DNA from: Clostridia bacterium
GTDB taxonomy: Bacteria; Bacillota; Clostridia; Christensenellales; Aristaeellaceae
Assembly (NCBI GenBank): GCA_017430225.1
Contig: JAFRNK010000094.1
Coordinates: forward strand, 1 to 33,395
Length of the DNA stretch: 33,395 nt
Direction: 5' to 3'
Shown piece by piece: positions 1-8,222 of this stretch (position 1 is the stretch's first letter; every line of letters begins with the position of its first letter). Position numbers and translations under genes: made by a program. The notes beneath the pieces are model-generated. The model was given only the letters and a program-made list of their open reading frames with translations. It ran no database searches and was not told where the DNA came from.

Positions 1-91
1 ATAACTTCACTGTCCAAAATGTTTGACAAACCTACATTACGGAGTTTTTATCAAGAGACAAGTGCATTCCTGTATTCTCTTTGTTTTTTTC

Positions 92-119
92 TTGACACGT
101 TTGGATAATTGTATACAAT
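92..119 (+). promoter_or_regulatory. Promoter with overlapping GntR/FCD-type operator
   Basis: TTGACA at 92-97 and TACAAT at 114-119 are separated by 16 bases. The -10 box lies inside ATTGTATACAAT (108-119), a perfect 12-bp palindrome. That word fits the TNGTNNNACNA type of site known for FCD-family GntR regulators, and the second gene of the operon (1556-2209) encodes exactly such a regulator. Inference: the regulator represses its own operon by blocking RNA polymerase. A second TTGACA (23-28), inside an imperfect palindrome at 11-28, lies further upstream and is less convincing. Confidence 0.75.
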
Positions 120-168
120 AATACACGAATTCAAGTGGATCCGTCCACTGCGAAAGGAAGTGTGCTCA

Positions 169-1566
169 TTGCTGGAGTTATCGCCGCAAACCAATCTGCT
201 CGAAGAGCGGAGCTATCAATACAGTCTTCAGGATGTTCCGGAAGCGAACCTGTACCGGGATATCTACCCCTTTGACGAGGTGCCGCGCATCGCGTTCAAC
301 CACCGCCGCGTACCTATGAGCATGCCTGAGGAAATCTGGATCACGGACACCTCTTTTCGTGACGGGCAGCAATCCGTGGAGCCGTACTCGGTCGACCAGA
401 TCGTGCACCTTTACCAGCTGATGGCCCGCCTGGGCGGCCCGTACGGGATCATCCGCCAGACGGAATTCTTCGTATACAGCGAGAAAGACCGCGAGGCTGT
501 CCGCCGCTGCCAGGAATTGGGCTACCGTTTCCCGGAAATCACTACCTGGATCCGTGCCAGCCGCGACGATTTCAAATTGGTCAAAGACCTGGGCATCCAC
601 GAGACGGGCATCCTGGTCTCCTGCAGCGACTACCACATCTTCAAGAAGATGAAGATGACGCGCAAACAGGCGATGGATTTCTACCTGAAGACCGTCGCGG
701 ACGCTTTCGAAGCGGGCGTCATGCCCCGCTGCCATCTGGAAGACATCACCCGTGCCGACTTCTACGGCTTCGTGGTCCCCTTCGTCAACGAACTGACCCG
801 CATGAGCGAGGATGCCGGCATTCCCGTCAAGATCCGCGCCTGCGATACGATGGGTCTCGGCGTACCGTTTACGGAGGTCGCCCTACCCCGCAGCGTAGCG
901 GGCATCATCTACGGCCTCCGGCATTATTCCGGCGTTCCCAGCGAAATGCTCGAGTGGCACGGCCACAACGACTTCTACAAGGCGGTCGCCAATGCGACCA
1001 CAGCCTGGCTGTACGGTGCGTGCGCAGTCAACTGCTCCCTGCTCGGCGTCGGCGAGCGTACCGGCAACGTGCCGCTGGAAGCCATGGTCATGGAGTACGC
1101 CTCCCTGCGTGGCTCGCTGGACGGTATGGACACTACGGTCATCACCGAAATCGCGCGCTATTTCCGGGACGAGATCGGCTACGAGGCCCCGCCCATGACG
1201 CCCTACGTCGGGCATTCCTTCAACATGACCCGCGCTGGCATTCACGCCGACGGCCTGCTGAAGGACGCGGAGATCTACACGATCTTCAACACGCGTAAGA
1301 TCCTGGACCGCGCCCCGACCGTCATGATCGGGCAGAACAGCGGCCTCGCGGGCATCGCTTACTGGATCAACGAGAATTATGAACTGCGCGGCGAGCAGGA
1401 GATGGACAAGAAATCGCCGCTGGTGCTCAAGCTCAAGGAATGGATCGACGGCGAATACGCTTCCGGGCGGCAGACCGCGCTGTCGACAAACGAGCTGGAA
1501 GCGAAGATTGCCGAACTGTCAGAAGGACAGCTGGTGCGCAGAAAGGGGAACAACGATGGAGTATAA
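169..1566 (+). CDS. HMGL-family acyl-CoA condensing enzyme, probable Re-citrate synthase
   Basis: The product (465 aa from this start) belongs to the isopropylmalate/homocitrate synthase family, which condenses acetyl-CoA with a 2-oxo acid. The catalytic loop DTSFRDGQQS sits near residues 60-69 with Arg64, the metal-binding HGHND at 264-268 and GERTGN at 295-300. There is no clear C-terminal LeuA regulatory domain. The next structural gene is aconitase, so the product is most likely citrate, made by the Re-type citrate synthase known from Clostridium kluyveri, rather than isopropylmalate or citramalate. Homocitrate synthase remains possible. The frame is open back to a TTG at 109, but that codon lies in the promoter. 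TTG 169 follows AAAGGAAG (153-160) by 8 bases and is the better start. It overlaps the regulator gene by 11 bases. Confidence 0.7.
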   Translation: MLELSPQTNLLEERSYQYSLQDVPEANLYRDIYPFDEVPRIAFNHRRVPMSMPEEIWITDTSFRDGQQSVEPYSVDQIVHLYQLMARLGGPYGIIRQTEFFVYSEKDREAVRRCQELGYRFPEITTWIRASRDDFKLVKDLGIHETGILVSCSDYHIFKKMKMTRKQAMDFYLKTVADAFEAGVMPRCHLEDITRADFYGFVVPFVNELTRMSEDAGIPVKIRACDTMGLGVPFTEVALPRSVAGIIYGLRHYSGVPSEMLEWHGHNDFYKAVANATTAWLYGACAVNCSLLGVGERTGNVPLEAMVMEYASLRGSLDGMDTTVITEIARYFRDEIGYEAPPMTPYVGHSFNMTRAGIHADGLLKDAEIYTIFNTRKILDRAPTVMIGQNSGLAGIAYWINENYELRGEQEMDKKSPLVLKLKEWIDGEYASGRQTALSTNELEAKIAELSEGQLVRRKGNNDGV

Positions 1567-2209
1567 GACAGTATCACTGGCCGACCAGGTGTTTGAGCGC
1601 CTGGAGGCCGATATCCTGAGCGGCCGTTACAAGCGGGGCGAAACCATTACGGAGCTGCAGCTCTGCTCGGAACTCGGCGTCAGCCGCACCCCCATCCGTG
1701 AAGCGCTGCGCCGTCTCTACCAGGAGCACCTGATCGAAGACAGCGGCAAGAACACCGTTGTCCTGGGCATTTCGCCGCAGGATTTCCGCGACATGTGCGC
1801 GATCCGCATCCGCATCGAAGGCCTCGCCGTGCGTGGCTTTATCGAGCACTGCACGCCCGAGACACTGCAGGAACTCCGGGAAGCGATCGATTTCCAGCAG
1901 TTCTACCTTTCCCGCAGCGACGCGGACCATCTGAAATCCCTGGACGGCCGTTTCCACGACATCATCTATGACCACTGCGGCAGCCAGGTGCTGCGCGATA
2001 CGCTCGAACCCCTGCACAACAAGGTCCAGAAATACCGCGAAGCCTCTCTCGCCCAGCAGGATCGTGCTGCGCTCTCAGTCGCAGAACACGAGGCCATCTA
2101 TCAGGCGATCGTCAACAAAGACGCGGACCTCGCGGATCACCTGATGACCAAACACGTAAAGAACGCGCTTGAGAACATTATCAATAAGGGGATGGAAATA
2201 TGGGACTGA
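1556..2209 (+). CDS. GntR-family transcriptional regulator, FCD subfamily
   Basis: This is a 217-aa DNA-binding regulator. The winged helix is N-terminal (recognition region ELGVSRTPIREALRRL at 39-54), followed by an all-helical FCD ligand domain (about 75-205). The FCD metal site is intact: Asp130-x3-His134, His178 and His200. Such proteins bind small carboxylates, often through the metal. Here citrate or a related tricarboxylate is a sensible guess, since the gene sits between a citrate-forming enzyme and aconitase. ATG 1556 is preceded by AAAGGGGAA (1542-1550). The gene overlaps the upstream gene by 11 bases and the aconitase gene by 10, so all three are probably translated together. The palindrome at 108-119 is its likely operator. 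Confidence 0.9.
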   Translation: MEYKTVSLADQVFERLEADILSGRYKRGETITELQLCSELGVSRTPIREALRRLYQEHLIEDSGKNTVVLGISPQDFRDMCAIRIRIEGLAVRGFIEHCTPETLQELREAIDFQQFYLSRSDADHLKSLDGRFHDIIYDHCGSQVLRDTLEPLHNKVQKYREASLAQQDRAALSVAEHEAIYQAIVNKDADLADHLMTKHVKNALENIINKGMEIWD

Positions 2210-4134
2210 CCATCGCGCAGAAGATCATCGCCAAACACCTGGTATCCGGCGAAATGAAGCAGGGCGAAGAAATCGCCCTCAGGATCGACCAGACGCTCAC
2301 ACAGGACGCGACCGGCACCATGGCTTATCTCGAGTTCGAGACCATGGGCATCGACCGGGTAAAAACCGAGCGCTCCGTCGCCTACATCGACCACAACACG
2401 CTGCAATGCGGCTTTGAAAACCCGGACGACCACCGCTATATCCAGTCCGTGGCCGCCAAGCACGGCATCTGGTTCTCGCGCCCCGGCAACGGCATCTGCC
2501 ATCAGGTGCACCTGGAGCGTTTCGGCATTCCCGGCAAGACGCTGATCGGCTCCGACAGCCATACCCCCACCGGCGGCGGCCTGGGCATGCTCGCCTTCGG
2601 CGCCGGAGGCATGGACGTGGCGGTCGCCATGGGCGGCGGCGCGTACTATATCACCATGCCGAAGATGTACAAGGTCAACCTGACCGGCCAGCTGCGCCCC
2701 TATGTGACCGCGAAGGACGTGAGCCTCGAGATCCTGCGCATCCTGTCCGTCAAGGGCGGCGTCGGCGCGATCATCGAGTGGGGCGGCCCCGGCATCGCCA
2801 CCCTGAACGTACCGCAGCGCGCCACCATCACCAATATGGGCACCGAGTTGGGCGCCACGACCTCCATCTTCCCGTCTGACGAAGTCACCCGCGCTTTCCT
2901 GAAAGCGCAGGGCCGCGAGCAGGATTACACGCCGCTGGCGAGCGATCCGGACGCTGTCTATGACAGGGTCATCGACATCGACTTGAGCACCCTGGAGCCC
3001 CTCATCGCCTGCCCGCACAGCCCGGACAACGTGGTCAAGGTGTCCGAGCTCAAGGACGTTAAGGTAGACCAGGTCTGCATCGGCTCCTGCACGAACTCCT
3101 CCCTGCAGGACATGCTTACCGTCGCCGCCATGCTGAAAGGCCGCACCGTCAATCCCGGCGTCAGCCTGTCCGTCTCCCCCGGCTCGCGACAGGTATTGAC
3201 CATGCTGAGTGAATGCGGCGCGCTCAACGATATCCTGCTTTCCGGCGCGCGCCTGCTGGAATGCGCTTGCGGGCCTTGCATCGGCATGGGCTTCTCCCCC
3301 AATTCCGCCGGTGTCTCCCTGCGTACCTTCAACCGCAACTTCCTCGGCCGCAGCGGCACCAAGGACGGCCAGGTCTATCTCGTCTCCCCCGAAACCGCCG
3401 TCGTTTCGGCCCTGGCCGGAACCATCACTGATCCGCGCACCCTGGGCGACGCGCCTGCGATCACCCTGCCGGACGCTTTCAAAATCGACGACAGCGCCGT
3501 GCTCGCGCCGCTGCCGCCTGAACAGGCGAAAGACGCCTCGATCCTTCGCGGACCGAACATCAAGGAATTCCCCGCCGGCAACCCGGTGACCGATGAGATC
3601 CACGCTCAGCTGACCCTGAAAGTGGGCGACAACATCACCACCGACCACATCATGCCCGCCGGCGCGAAGATCCTGCCCTACCGCTCCAACATCCCGTATC
3701 TTTCCCAGTTCTGCTTCGGCGTGGTGGACGATACCTTCGCCGAACGCGCCAAGGCAGCCAGCCAGAGCATCATCGTGGGCGGCAGCAACTACGGCCAGGG
3801 CTCTTCCCGTGAACACGCGGCGCTCGTGCCGCTGTACCTGGGCGTCCGCGCGGTCATCGTCAAGAGCTTCGCGCGCATCCATGTGGCGAACCTGATCAAC
3901 GCGGGCATTCTGCCGCTCACATTCGAGAATCCCAACGATTACGACAAGCTTAACCAGGGCGACGAACTGCAGCTGACCGATCTCCGCGAAGGCCTCAAAT
4001 CCGGTACCGTCCTGCTGAAAGACGTGACCACCGGCGAAACGATCCGCCTGACCGCCCAATTGACGGACCGCCAGCGCGGCATGCTGCAAGCCGGCGGCCT
4101 GCTCGCTTACACGAAAGCGGAATCGAACGCATAA
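2200..4134 (+). CDS. acn: Aconitate hydratase, Aquifex-type
   Basis: This 644-aa cytoplasmic [4Fe-4S] enzyme interconverts citrate and isocitrate. Cluster ligands are Cys297 (in GSCTNSS), Cys357 and Cys360 (in CACGPC). Other signatures are GSDSHTPTGGGLGMLAFG near residue 115 and GSSREHAA at about 534-541, with the catalytic Ser536-Arg537 in the C-terminal swivel domain. The length fits the short single-chain aconitase family found in Aquifex and many Clostridia, not the roughly 890-aa AcnA. ATG 2200 overlaps the regulator gene by 10 bases and follows AAGGGG. No isocitrate dehydrogenase gene follows; the operon ends at the terminator at 4195-4222. With the first gene it forms the acetyl-CoA to isocitrate branch used for glutamate synthesis in anaerobes. 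Confidence 0.93.
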   Translation: MGLTIAQKIIAKHLVSGEMKQGEEIALRIDQTLTQDATGTMAYLEFETMGIDRVKTERSVAYIDHNTLQCGFENPDDHRYIQSVAAKHGIWFSRPGNGICHQVHLERFGIPGKTLIGSDSHTPTGGGLGMLAFGAGGMDVAVAMGGGAYYITMPKMYKVNLTGQLRPYVTAKDVSLEILRILSVKGGVGAIIEWGGPGIATLNVPQRATITNMGTELGATTSIFPSDEVTRAFLKAQGREQDYTPLASDPDAVYDRVIDIDLSTLEPLIACPHSPDNVVKVSELKDVKVDQVCIGSCTNSSLQDMLTVAAMLKGRTVNPGVSLSVSPGSRQVLTMLSECGALNDILLSGARLLECACGPCIGMGFSPNSAGVSLRTFNRNFLGRSGTKDGQVYLVSPETAVVSALAGTITDPRTLGDAPAITLPDAFKIDDSAVLAPLPPEQAKDASILRGPNIKEFPAGNPVTDEIHAQLTLKVGDNITTDHIMPAGAKILPYRSNIPYLSQFCFGVVDDTFAERAKAASQSIIVGGSNYGQGSSREHAALVPLYLGVRAVIVKSFARIHVANLINAGILPLTFENPNDYDKLNQGDELQLTDLREGLKSGTVLLKDVTTGETIRLTAQLTDRQRGMLQAGGLLAYTKAESNA

Positions 4135-4194
4135 TCATGCCCAAAGGCGGCTGAAACTATTGCGCACAAATGCATAAGACACAATGAATAGAAA

Positions 4195-4222
4195 AACGCC
4201 CGGATCGTTCCGAGCGTTTTTT
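4195..4222 (+). terminator. Rho-independent terminator after aconitase
   Basis: Stem arms are 4195-4204 (AACGCCCGGA) and 4209-4218 (TCCGAGCGTT), with one C-A mismatch and a 4-base loop. The T run reaches 4222. It closes the citrate operon. Confidence 0.8.
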
Positions 4223-4388
4223 AATCGGTGTGTTTTATAAGGCAGGCTATACAGGCAATTTGTTGAACTGTTCGAATAATGAGCATTCGTGTTCCGCAAA
4301 AGCCCGGAAATTGATCTTTTCCGGCGGCTTGTTTCACACGGCATTCGGCAGAACCGGCAAAATATGCGTTCCTGCCCGTGAAAAAAGC
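4223..4388. other. Intergenic region upstream of the uronate operon
   Basis: There is no gene here. An inverted repeat, CCGGAAA (4304-4310) and TTTCCGG (4318-4324), has a 7-base spacer, and a weaker CGAAT/ATTCG pair lies at about 4273-4289. Either could be an operator for an uronate-responsive regulator, or simply a hairpin. No regulator gene is adjacent. Confidence 0.35.
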
Positions 4389-4417
4389 TTGCAATCAACC
4401 GCAAAAGGCTTTACAAT
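4389..4417 (+). promoter_or_regulatory. Promoter of the uxuB-uxaC operon
   Basis: TTGCAA (4389-4394) and TACAAT (4412-4417) are 17 bases apart. Transcription would begin near 4424, giving a leader of about 45 bases before the uxuB ATG. Confidence 0.65.
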
Positions 4418-4468
4418 AGAAATGCTGAGATCCTGACACTGTTGACCAACCCGATAAAGGAGAACGAA

Positions 4469-6070
4469 ATGCTTGAACTCAATGAAGCCGGCCTGAAGGA
4501 CCGCTCCGCATGGGAGGGCAAAGGCTATACCCTGCCTGCCTTCGACCGGCAGAAAATGATCGCGGAAACCCTTAAATCCCCGCGCTGGGTGCACTTCGGC
4601 GCCGGGAACATTTTCCGCGCGTTCCAATGCAACGCGGTGCAGCGGCTGCTGAACGCCGGATCCATGGACACCGGCATCATCGCCGTGGAAGGCTTCGACT
4701 ACGAAATCATCGAAAAAGGCTACCGGCCGAACGACAACTACAGCCTGCTCGTTACGCTGCACGCAGACGGCAGCGTCGACAAGACGGTCATTGGCAGCAT
4801 TGCCGCTTCGTATATTCTCGACAGCCAGAATGACGCGGAATTCGGCAGCCTCAAAGCCATTTTTGAAAACCCCGCCCTCCAGATGGCGTCTTTCACGATC
4901 ACCGAAAAAGGCTATAGCCTGGTGAACGGGCAGGGCGAGACGCTGCCGGCCGTCGCCGCCGATCTGAAGAACGGTCCGGCCATGCCGCAGAGCTATATCG
5001 GCAAGGTCGCCGCACTGCTCTATGCCCGCTATCAGGCCGGCGCGCAGCCCATCGCCATGGTCAGCATGGACAACTGCTCCCACAACGGCGAGAAGCTGTA
5101 TACCGCTGTCAAGGCTTTCGCAGACGGCTGGGGTGACGAGGGCTTCGCTGCCTATATCACCGACCCTGAGAAAGTCAGCTTCCCCTGGACGATGATCGAC
5201 AAGATCACGCCGAGGCCGGACGCCTCCGTGGAATCCATGCTCAGGTCGGACGGCCTGGCCGGCCTTGCACCGGTCGTGACTTCGAAGAATACCTATATCG
5301 CGCCTTTCGTCAACGCTGAGGAGAGCGAGTACCTGGTCATCGAGGACTGCTTCCCCAACGGTCGTCCGCCGCTGGAACAGGCCGGCCTGATCTTCACCGA
5401 CCGCGAGACGGTCAACCGTGTCGAGCGCATGAAGGTCACCACCTGCCTGAACCCGCTGCATACCGCCCTGGCGGTTTTCGGCTGCCTGCTGGGCTACGAG
5501 CGGATCTCCGACGAGATGCGCGACGACGACCTGGTGCGGCTGATCCGCACGATCGGCTATGACGAAGGCCTGCCTGTAGTGACTGATCCCGGCGTAATCA
5601 ACCCCAGGGAGTTCATCGACACAGTGGTGTACACGCGCCTGCCCAACCCCTTCATGCCGGACACGCCGCAGCGCATCGCCTGCGACACGAGCCAGAAAGT
5701 GCCCATCCGTTTCGGCGAGACCATCAAGAGCTATATCGCCGATCCGGAGCGTGACGCGTCTGACCTGACCGCGATCCCGCTGGCGCTGGCCGGCTGGCTC
5801 AGGTACCTGCTCGGCAAGGACGACACGGGGGCGGACATGCCCATCAGCCCCGACCCGATGCTCGGCGAGCTGCAAGCCGCCCTTGCGGGCATTGAGCTTG
5901 GAGATCCCGACAGCGCGGACGGCAAACTCGACGCGCTGCTGGACAACAGCAAACTGTTCGGCGTCAGTCTGAAAGACGCCGGGCTGGACAAAAAGGTGAC
6001 CCGTTTCTTCAAATCCATGCTGGCCCACCCCGGTGCGGTCCGGATGGCGCTGCAAACAGTATTACATTAA
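4469..6070 (+). CDS. uxuB: Fructuronate reductase (mannonate oxidoreductase), mannitol dehydrogenase family
   Basis: This 533-aa NAD-dependent polyol-type long-chain dehydrogenase probably reduces D-fructuronate to D-mannonate. The Rossmann motif VHFGAGNIFRAF lies near residue 41. The family catalytic signature K-x5-N-x2-H is present as Lys322, Asn328 and His331. The next gene encodes uronate isomerase, which makes fructuronate or tagaturonate, so fructuronate reductase is favoured; tagaturonate reductase or another polyol dehydrogenase cannot be excluded. It is longer than E. coli UxuB (486 aa). ATG 4469 is chosen because AAAGGAGA lies at 4456-4463; the frame is open to a TTG at 4442. The mannonate dehydratase and KDG kinase/aldolase needed downstream are not in the window. 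Confidence 0.82.
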   Translation: MLELNEAGLKDRSAWEGKGYTLPAFDRQKMIAETLKSPRWVHFGAGNIFRAFQCNAVQRLLNAGSMDTGIIAVEGFDYEIIEKGYRPNDNYSLLVTLHADGSVDKTVIGSIAASYILDSQNDAEFGSLKAIFENPALQMASFTITEKGYSLVNGQGETLPAVAADLKNGPAMPQSYIGKVAALLYARYQAGAQPIAMVSMDNCSHNGEKLYTAVKAFADGWGDEGFAAYITDPEKVSFPWTMIDKITPRPDASVESMLRSDGLAGLAPVVTSKNTYIAPFVNAEESEYLVIEDCFPNGRPPLEQAGLIFTDRETVNRVERMKVTTCLNPLHTALAVFGCLLGYERISDEMRDDDLVRLIRTIGYDEGLPVVTDPGVINPREFIDTVVYTRLPNPFMPDTPQRIACDTSQKVPIRFGETIKSYIADPERDASDLTAIPLALAGWLRYLLGKDDTGADMPISPDPMLGELQAALAGIELGDPDSADGKLDALLDNSKLFGVSLKDAGLDKKVTRFFKSMLAHPGAVRMALQTVLH

Positions 6071-6091
6071 CAGAACAGAATGGAGGCCATT

Positions 6092-7501
6092 ATGAAAGCG
6101 TTCATGGATCAGAATTTCCTCTTGAACACCGAAACTGCGCGCACCCTGTACCACGAAGCGGCAAAGGACTGCCCCATCATCGACTATCACTGCCACCTGA
6201 GTCCGCGCGAAATCTATGAGGACATCCGCTACGACAACATCACCCAGGTCTGGCTGGGCGGCGACCACTACAAGTGGCGCCTGATGCGCAGCGCCGGCGT
6301 GCCTGAGAAATGCATCACCGGCGACGCTCCCGACTACGAAAAGTTCGAACAATACGCGACCGTGATCGGCAAGGCGATCGGCAACCCGCTCTATCACTGG
6401 AGCCATCTGGAACTGCGCCGCTTCTTCGGCTATGACGGCATCCTGAACAAGGCGACCGCGCCCGAAGTCTGGAAGCTGGCCAACGAGAAGCTGCAGAGCC
6501 CCGGGTACACCAGCCGCGGTCTGATTATGATGAGCAATGTGGAAATCATCTGTACCACGGACGATCCCATCGACAGCCTTGAATGGCACGAAAAACTGGC
6601 GGCGGACAAGCGTTTCCCGGTCACGGTGCTGCCCGCCTGGCGTCCCGATAAGGCGATGAACCTGGAAAAGTCCACCTGGCTGGATTATATCTCTCAGCTC
6701 GAACAGGCAGCAGGAATGCCGGTCAAGTCTTTTGCGGACTTGAAGGCAGCTCTGCACAAGCGCCTGGATTTCTTTGCCGCCCACGGCTGCAAGCTCAGCG
6801 ACCACGCGCTCAACTATGTGATGTACGCGCCAGCGGAAGACACGGAGATCGAGCGCATCTTTGCCGCGCGCCTGAAGGGTGTACTGCCGACGGCACAAGA
6901 GGAAGCCAAATTCAAGTTTGCCTTCATGTCTGCCATGGCCGCCGAATACCACGACCGGAACTGGGCCATGCAGCTGCACTACGGCTGCCGGCGCGACAAT
7001 AACCCGCCCATGTTCAAAAAGCTCGGTCCGGACACCGGTTTCGACTGTGTGGACAATACCGCGCCTTCCACTGAGACCGCCGCTTTCCTCGGCGCGCTCC
7101 AGGAGAAAGGCGCGCTGCCCAAGACTATCCTCTACAGCCTGAATACCAACGACAACGCGGCCATCGACTCCATCCTCGGCTGCTTCCAGAATGACGGGGC
7201 AGTAGGATATGTCCAGCATGGCTCTGCATGGTGGTTCGACGATCATTACGACGGCATGGTCGATCACCTGAAATCCCTCGCAGACCGCGGTTACCTGGCC
7301 GGCTTCATCGGCATGCTGACTGACAGCCGTTCCTTCCTGAGCTATCCGCGCCACGAACTCTTCCGCCGCATCCTCTGCCGTCTCTTCGGCGAATGGGTCG
7401 AGGAGGGCTTCTACCCCGAGGATATGGACACCTTGAAGGAAATCGTACGTGACATCAGCTACGGCAACGCGAAACGCTACTTCCAGTTCGCAGAAAAGTA
7501 A
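6092..7501 (+). CDS. uxaC: Uronate isomerase (glucuronate isomerase)
   Basis: This 469-aa amidohydrolase-superfamily enzyme converts D-glucuronate to D-fructuronate and D-galacturonate to D-tagaturonate, the first step of hexuronate catabolism. The metal-binding HxH is His33 and His35 in DYHCHLSP, and the length matches the family (about 470 aa). Other family-like segments are VGYVQHGSAWWF and the C-terminal MLTDSRSFLSYPRHELFRR region. ATG 6092 is favoured over the in-frame ATG 6080 because TGGAGG (6081-6086) lies between them. It starts 21 bases after uxuB and ends just before a strong terminator, so the two genes form a closed operon. Confidence 0.95.
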   Translation: MKAFMDQNFLLNTETARTLYHEAAKDCPIIDYHCHLSPREIYEDIRYDNITQVWLGGDHYKWRLMRSAGVPEKCITGDAPDYEKFEQYATVIGKAIGNPLYHWSHLELRRFFGYDGILNKATAPEVWKLANEKLQSPGYTSRGLIMMSNVEIICTTDDPIDSLEWHEKLAADKRFPVTVLPAWRPDKAMNLEKSTWLDYISQLEQAAGMPVKSFADLKAALHKRLDFFAAHGCKLSDHALNYVMYAPAEDTEIERIFAARLKGVLPTAQEEAKFKFAFMSAMAAEYHDRNWAMQLHYGCRRDNNPPMFKKLGPDTGFDCVDNTAPSTETAAFLGALQEKGALPKTILYSLNTNDNAAIDSILGCFQNDGAVGYVQHGSAWWFDDHYDGMVDHLKSLADRGYLAGFIGMLTDSRSFLSYPRHELFRRILCRLFGEWVEEGFYPEDMDTLKEIVRDISYGNAKRYFQFAEK

Positions 7502-7518
7502 CCTTCAGCCAAATCATC

Positions 7519-7560
7519 ATCACTCCAGCGGTTCTGTGCTGCTGGAGTGATCGTTCTTTA
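7519..7560 (+). terminator. Terminator of uxuB-uxaC
   Basis: A perfect 11-bp stem, ATCACTCCAGC (7519-7529) with GCTGGAGTGAT (7541-7551), has an 11-base loop and is followed by a moderately T-rich stretch. Confidence 0.75.
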
Positions 7561-7586
7561 TACTAACTTAAGGGACTCTAACGACA

Positions 7587-8165
7587 ATGACGTTTGATTT
7601 TTTGATCAGCAACCTGCTGTTGGGCGTCGGGCTGGCGATGGACGCTTTTTCCGTATCCGTAGCCAACGGCCTGCACGCGCCGGACATGCCCAGGAGCAAA
7701 CAGTTCCGCATCGCGGGCGTGTTCGCTTTTTTCCAGTATCTGATGCCGGTGCTGGGCTGGCTTGGCGTACGTGTGATCGAAAGCGCTTTTTCGGCTTTCA
7801 ACCGCGCCGTACCCTGGATCGCCCTGGTGCTGCTCTGCTATATTGGCGGCAAAATGCTGCTGGAAGGCATCAGGAACGATACCGCTCCTGAGGATAACGT
7901 GCCACTGACCTGGTCTGCCCTCATCCTGCAGGGCATCGCCACGTCCATCGACGCGCTGTCAGCCGGTTTCGCCCTGGCGGAATATACTTTCCTGCAGGCT
8001 CTGCTGAGCGGGCTGATCATTGCTGTCGTCACGCTGGTACTCTGTCTGCTGGGCGTCCGCATCGGACAAAAGGCCGGCCAGTATCTGACGCGCTGGGCAT
8101 CTGTACTGGGCGGCCTGATTCTGATCGGGATCGGTATCAAGATTTTTGTTGAAGGTATATTCTGA
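7587..8165 (+). CDS. mntP: Manganese efflux pump MntP
   Basis: This 192-aa inner-membrane protein of about six helices exports Mn2+. It has the two-fold repeat of the family with an acidic residue in each half: Asp19 in GLAMDAFSVS and Asp122 in TSIDALSAG, matching the Asp16 and Asp118 positions of the E. coli protein. AAGGGA lies about 11 bases before ATG 7587. Mn-responsive riboswitches often precede this gene, but only about 35 bases separate it from the preceding terminator, so none fits here. A TATACT (7559-7564) could be a -10 box, but no good -35 box accompanies it. Confidence 0.93.
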   Translation: MTFDFLISNLLLGVGLAMDAFSVSVANGLHAPDMPRSKQFRIAGVFAFFQYLMPVLGWLGVRVIESAFSAFNRAVPWIALVLLCYIGGKMLLEGIRNDTAPEDNVPLTWSALILQGIATSIDALSAGFALAEYTFLQALLSGLIIAVVTLVLCLLGVRIGQKAGQYLTRWASVLGGLILIGIGIKIFVEGIF

Positions 8166-8192
8166 TTAGCGCAGCAAATGATTCAATTTCGC

Positions 8193-8222
8193 AAGCTCTT
8201 CGTCAGGAGGGCTTTTTGTTTT
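8193..8222 (+). terminator. Terminator of mntP
   Basis: Stem AAGCTCTTC (8193-8201) pairs with GGAGGGCTT (8206-8214), with two G-U wobbles and a 4-base loop, then TTTTTGTTTT. It runs into the last codons of the convergent minus-strand gene. Confidence 0.7.

Noticed and set aside
2137-4089. 650-aa minus-strand reading frame opposite aconitase
   Set aside because: Antisense shadow of a G+C-rich gene. The plus-strand frame is an unmistakable aconitase; the minus frame has low-complexity His/Gly/Ala-rich sequence and no family features.
4334-6055. 573-aa minus-strand frame opposite uxuB
   Set aside because: Codon shadow with no recognisable domain; the plus strand carries the real dehydrogenase motifs.
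7552-7586. Manganese riboswitch (yybP-ykoY type) before mntP
   Set aside because: Only about 35 bases lie between the previous terminator and the start codon, too short for this RNA.
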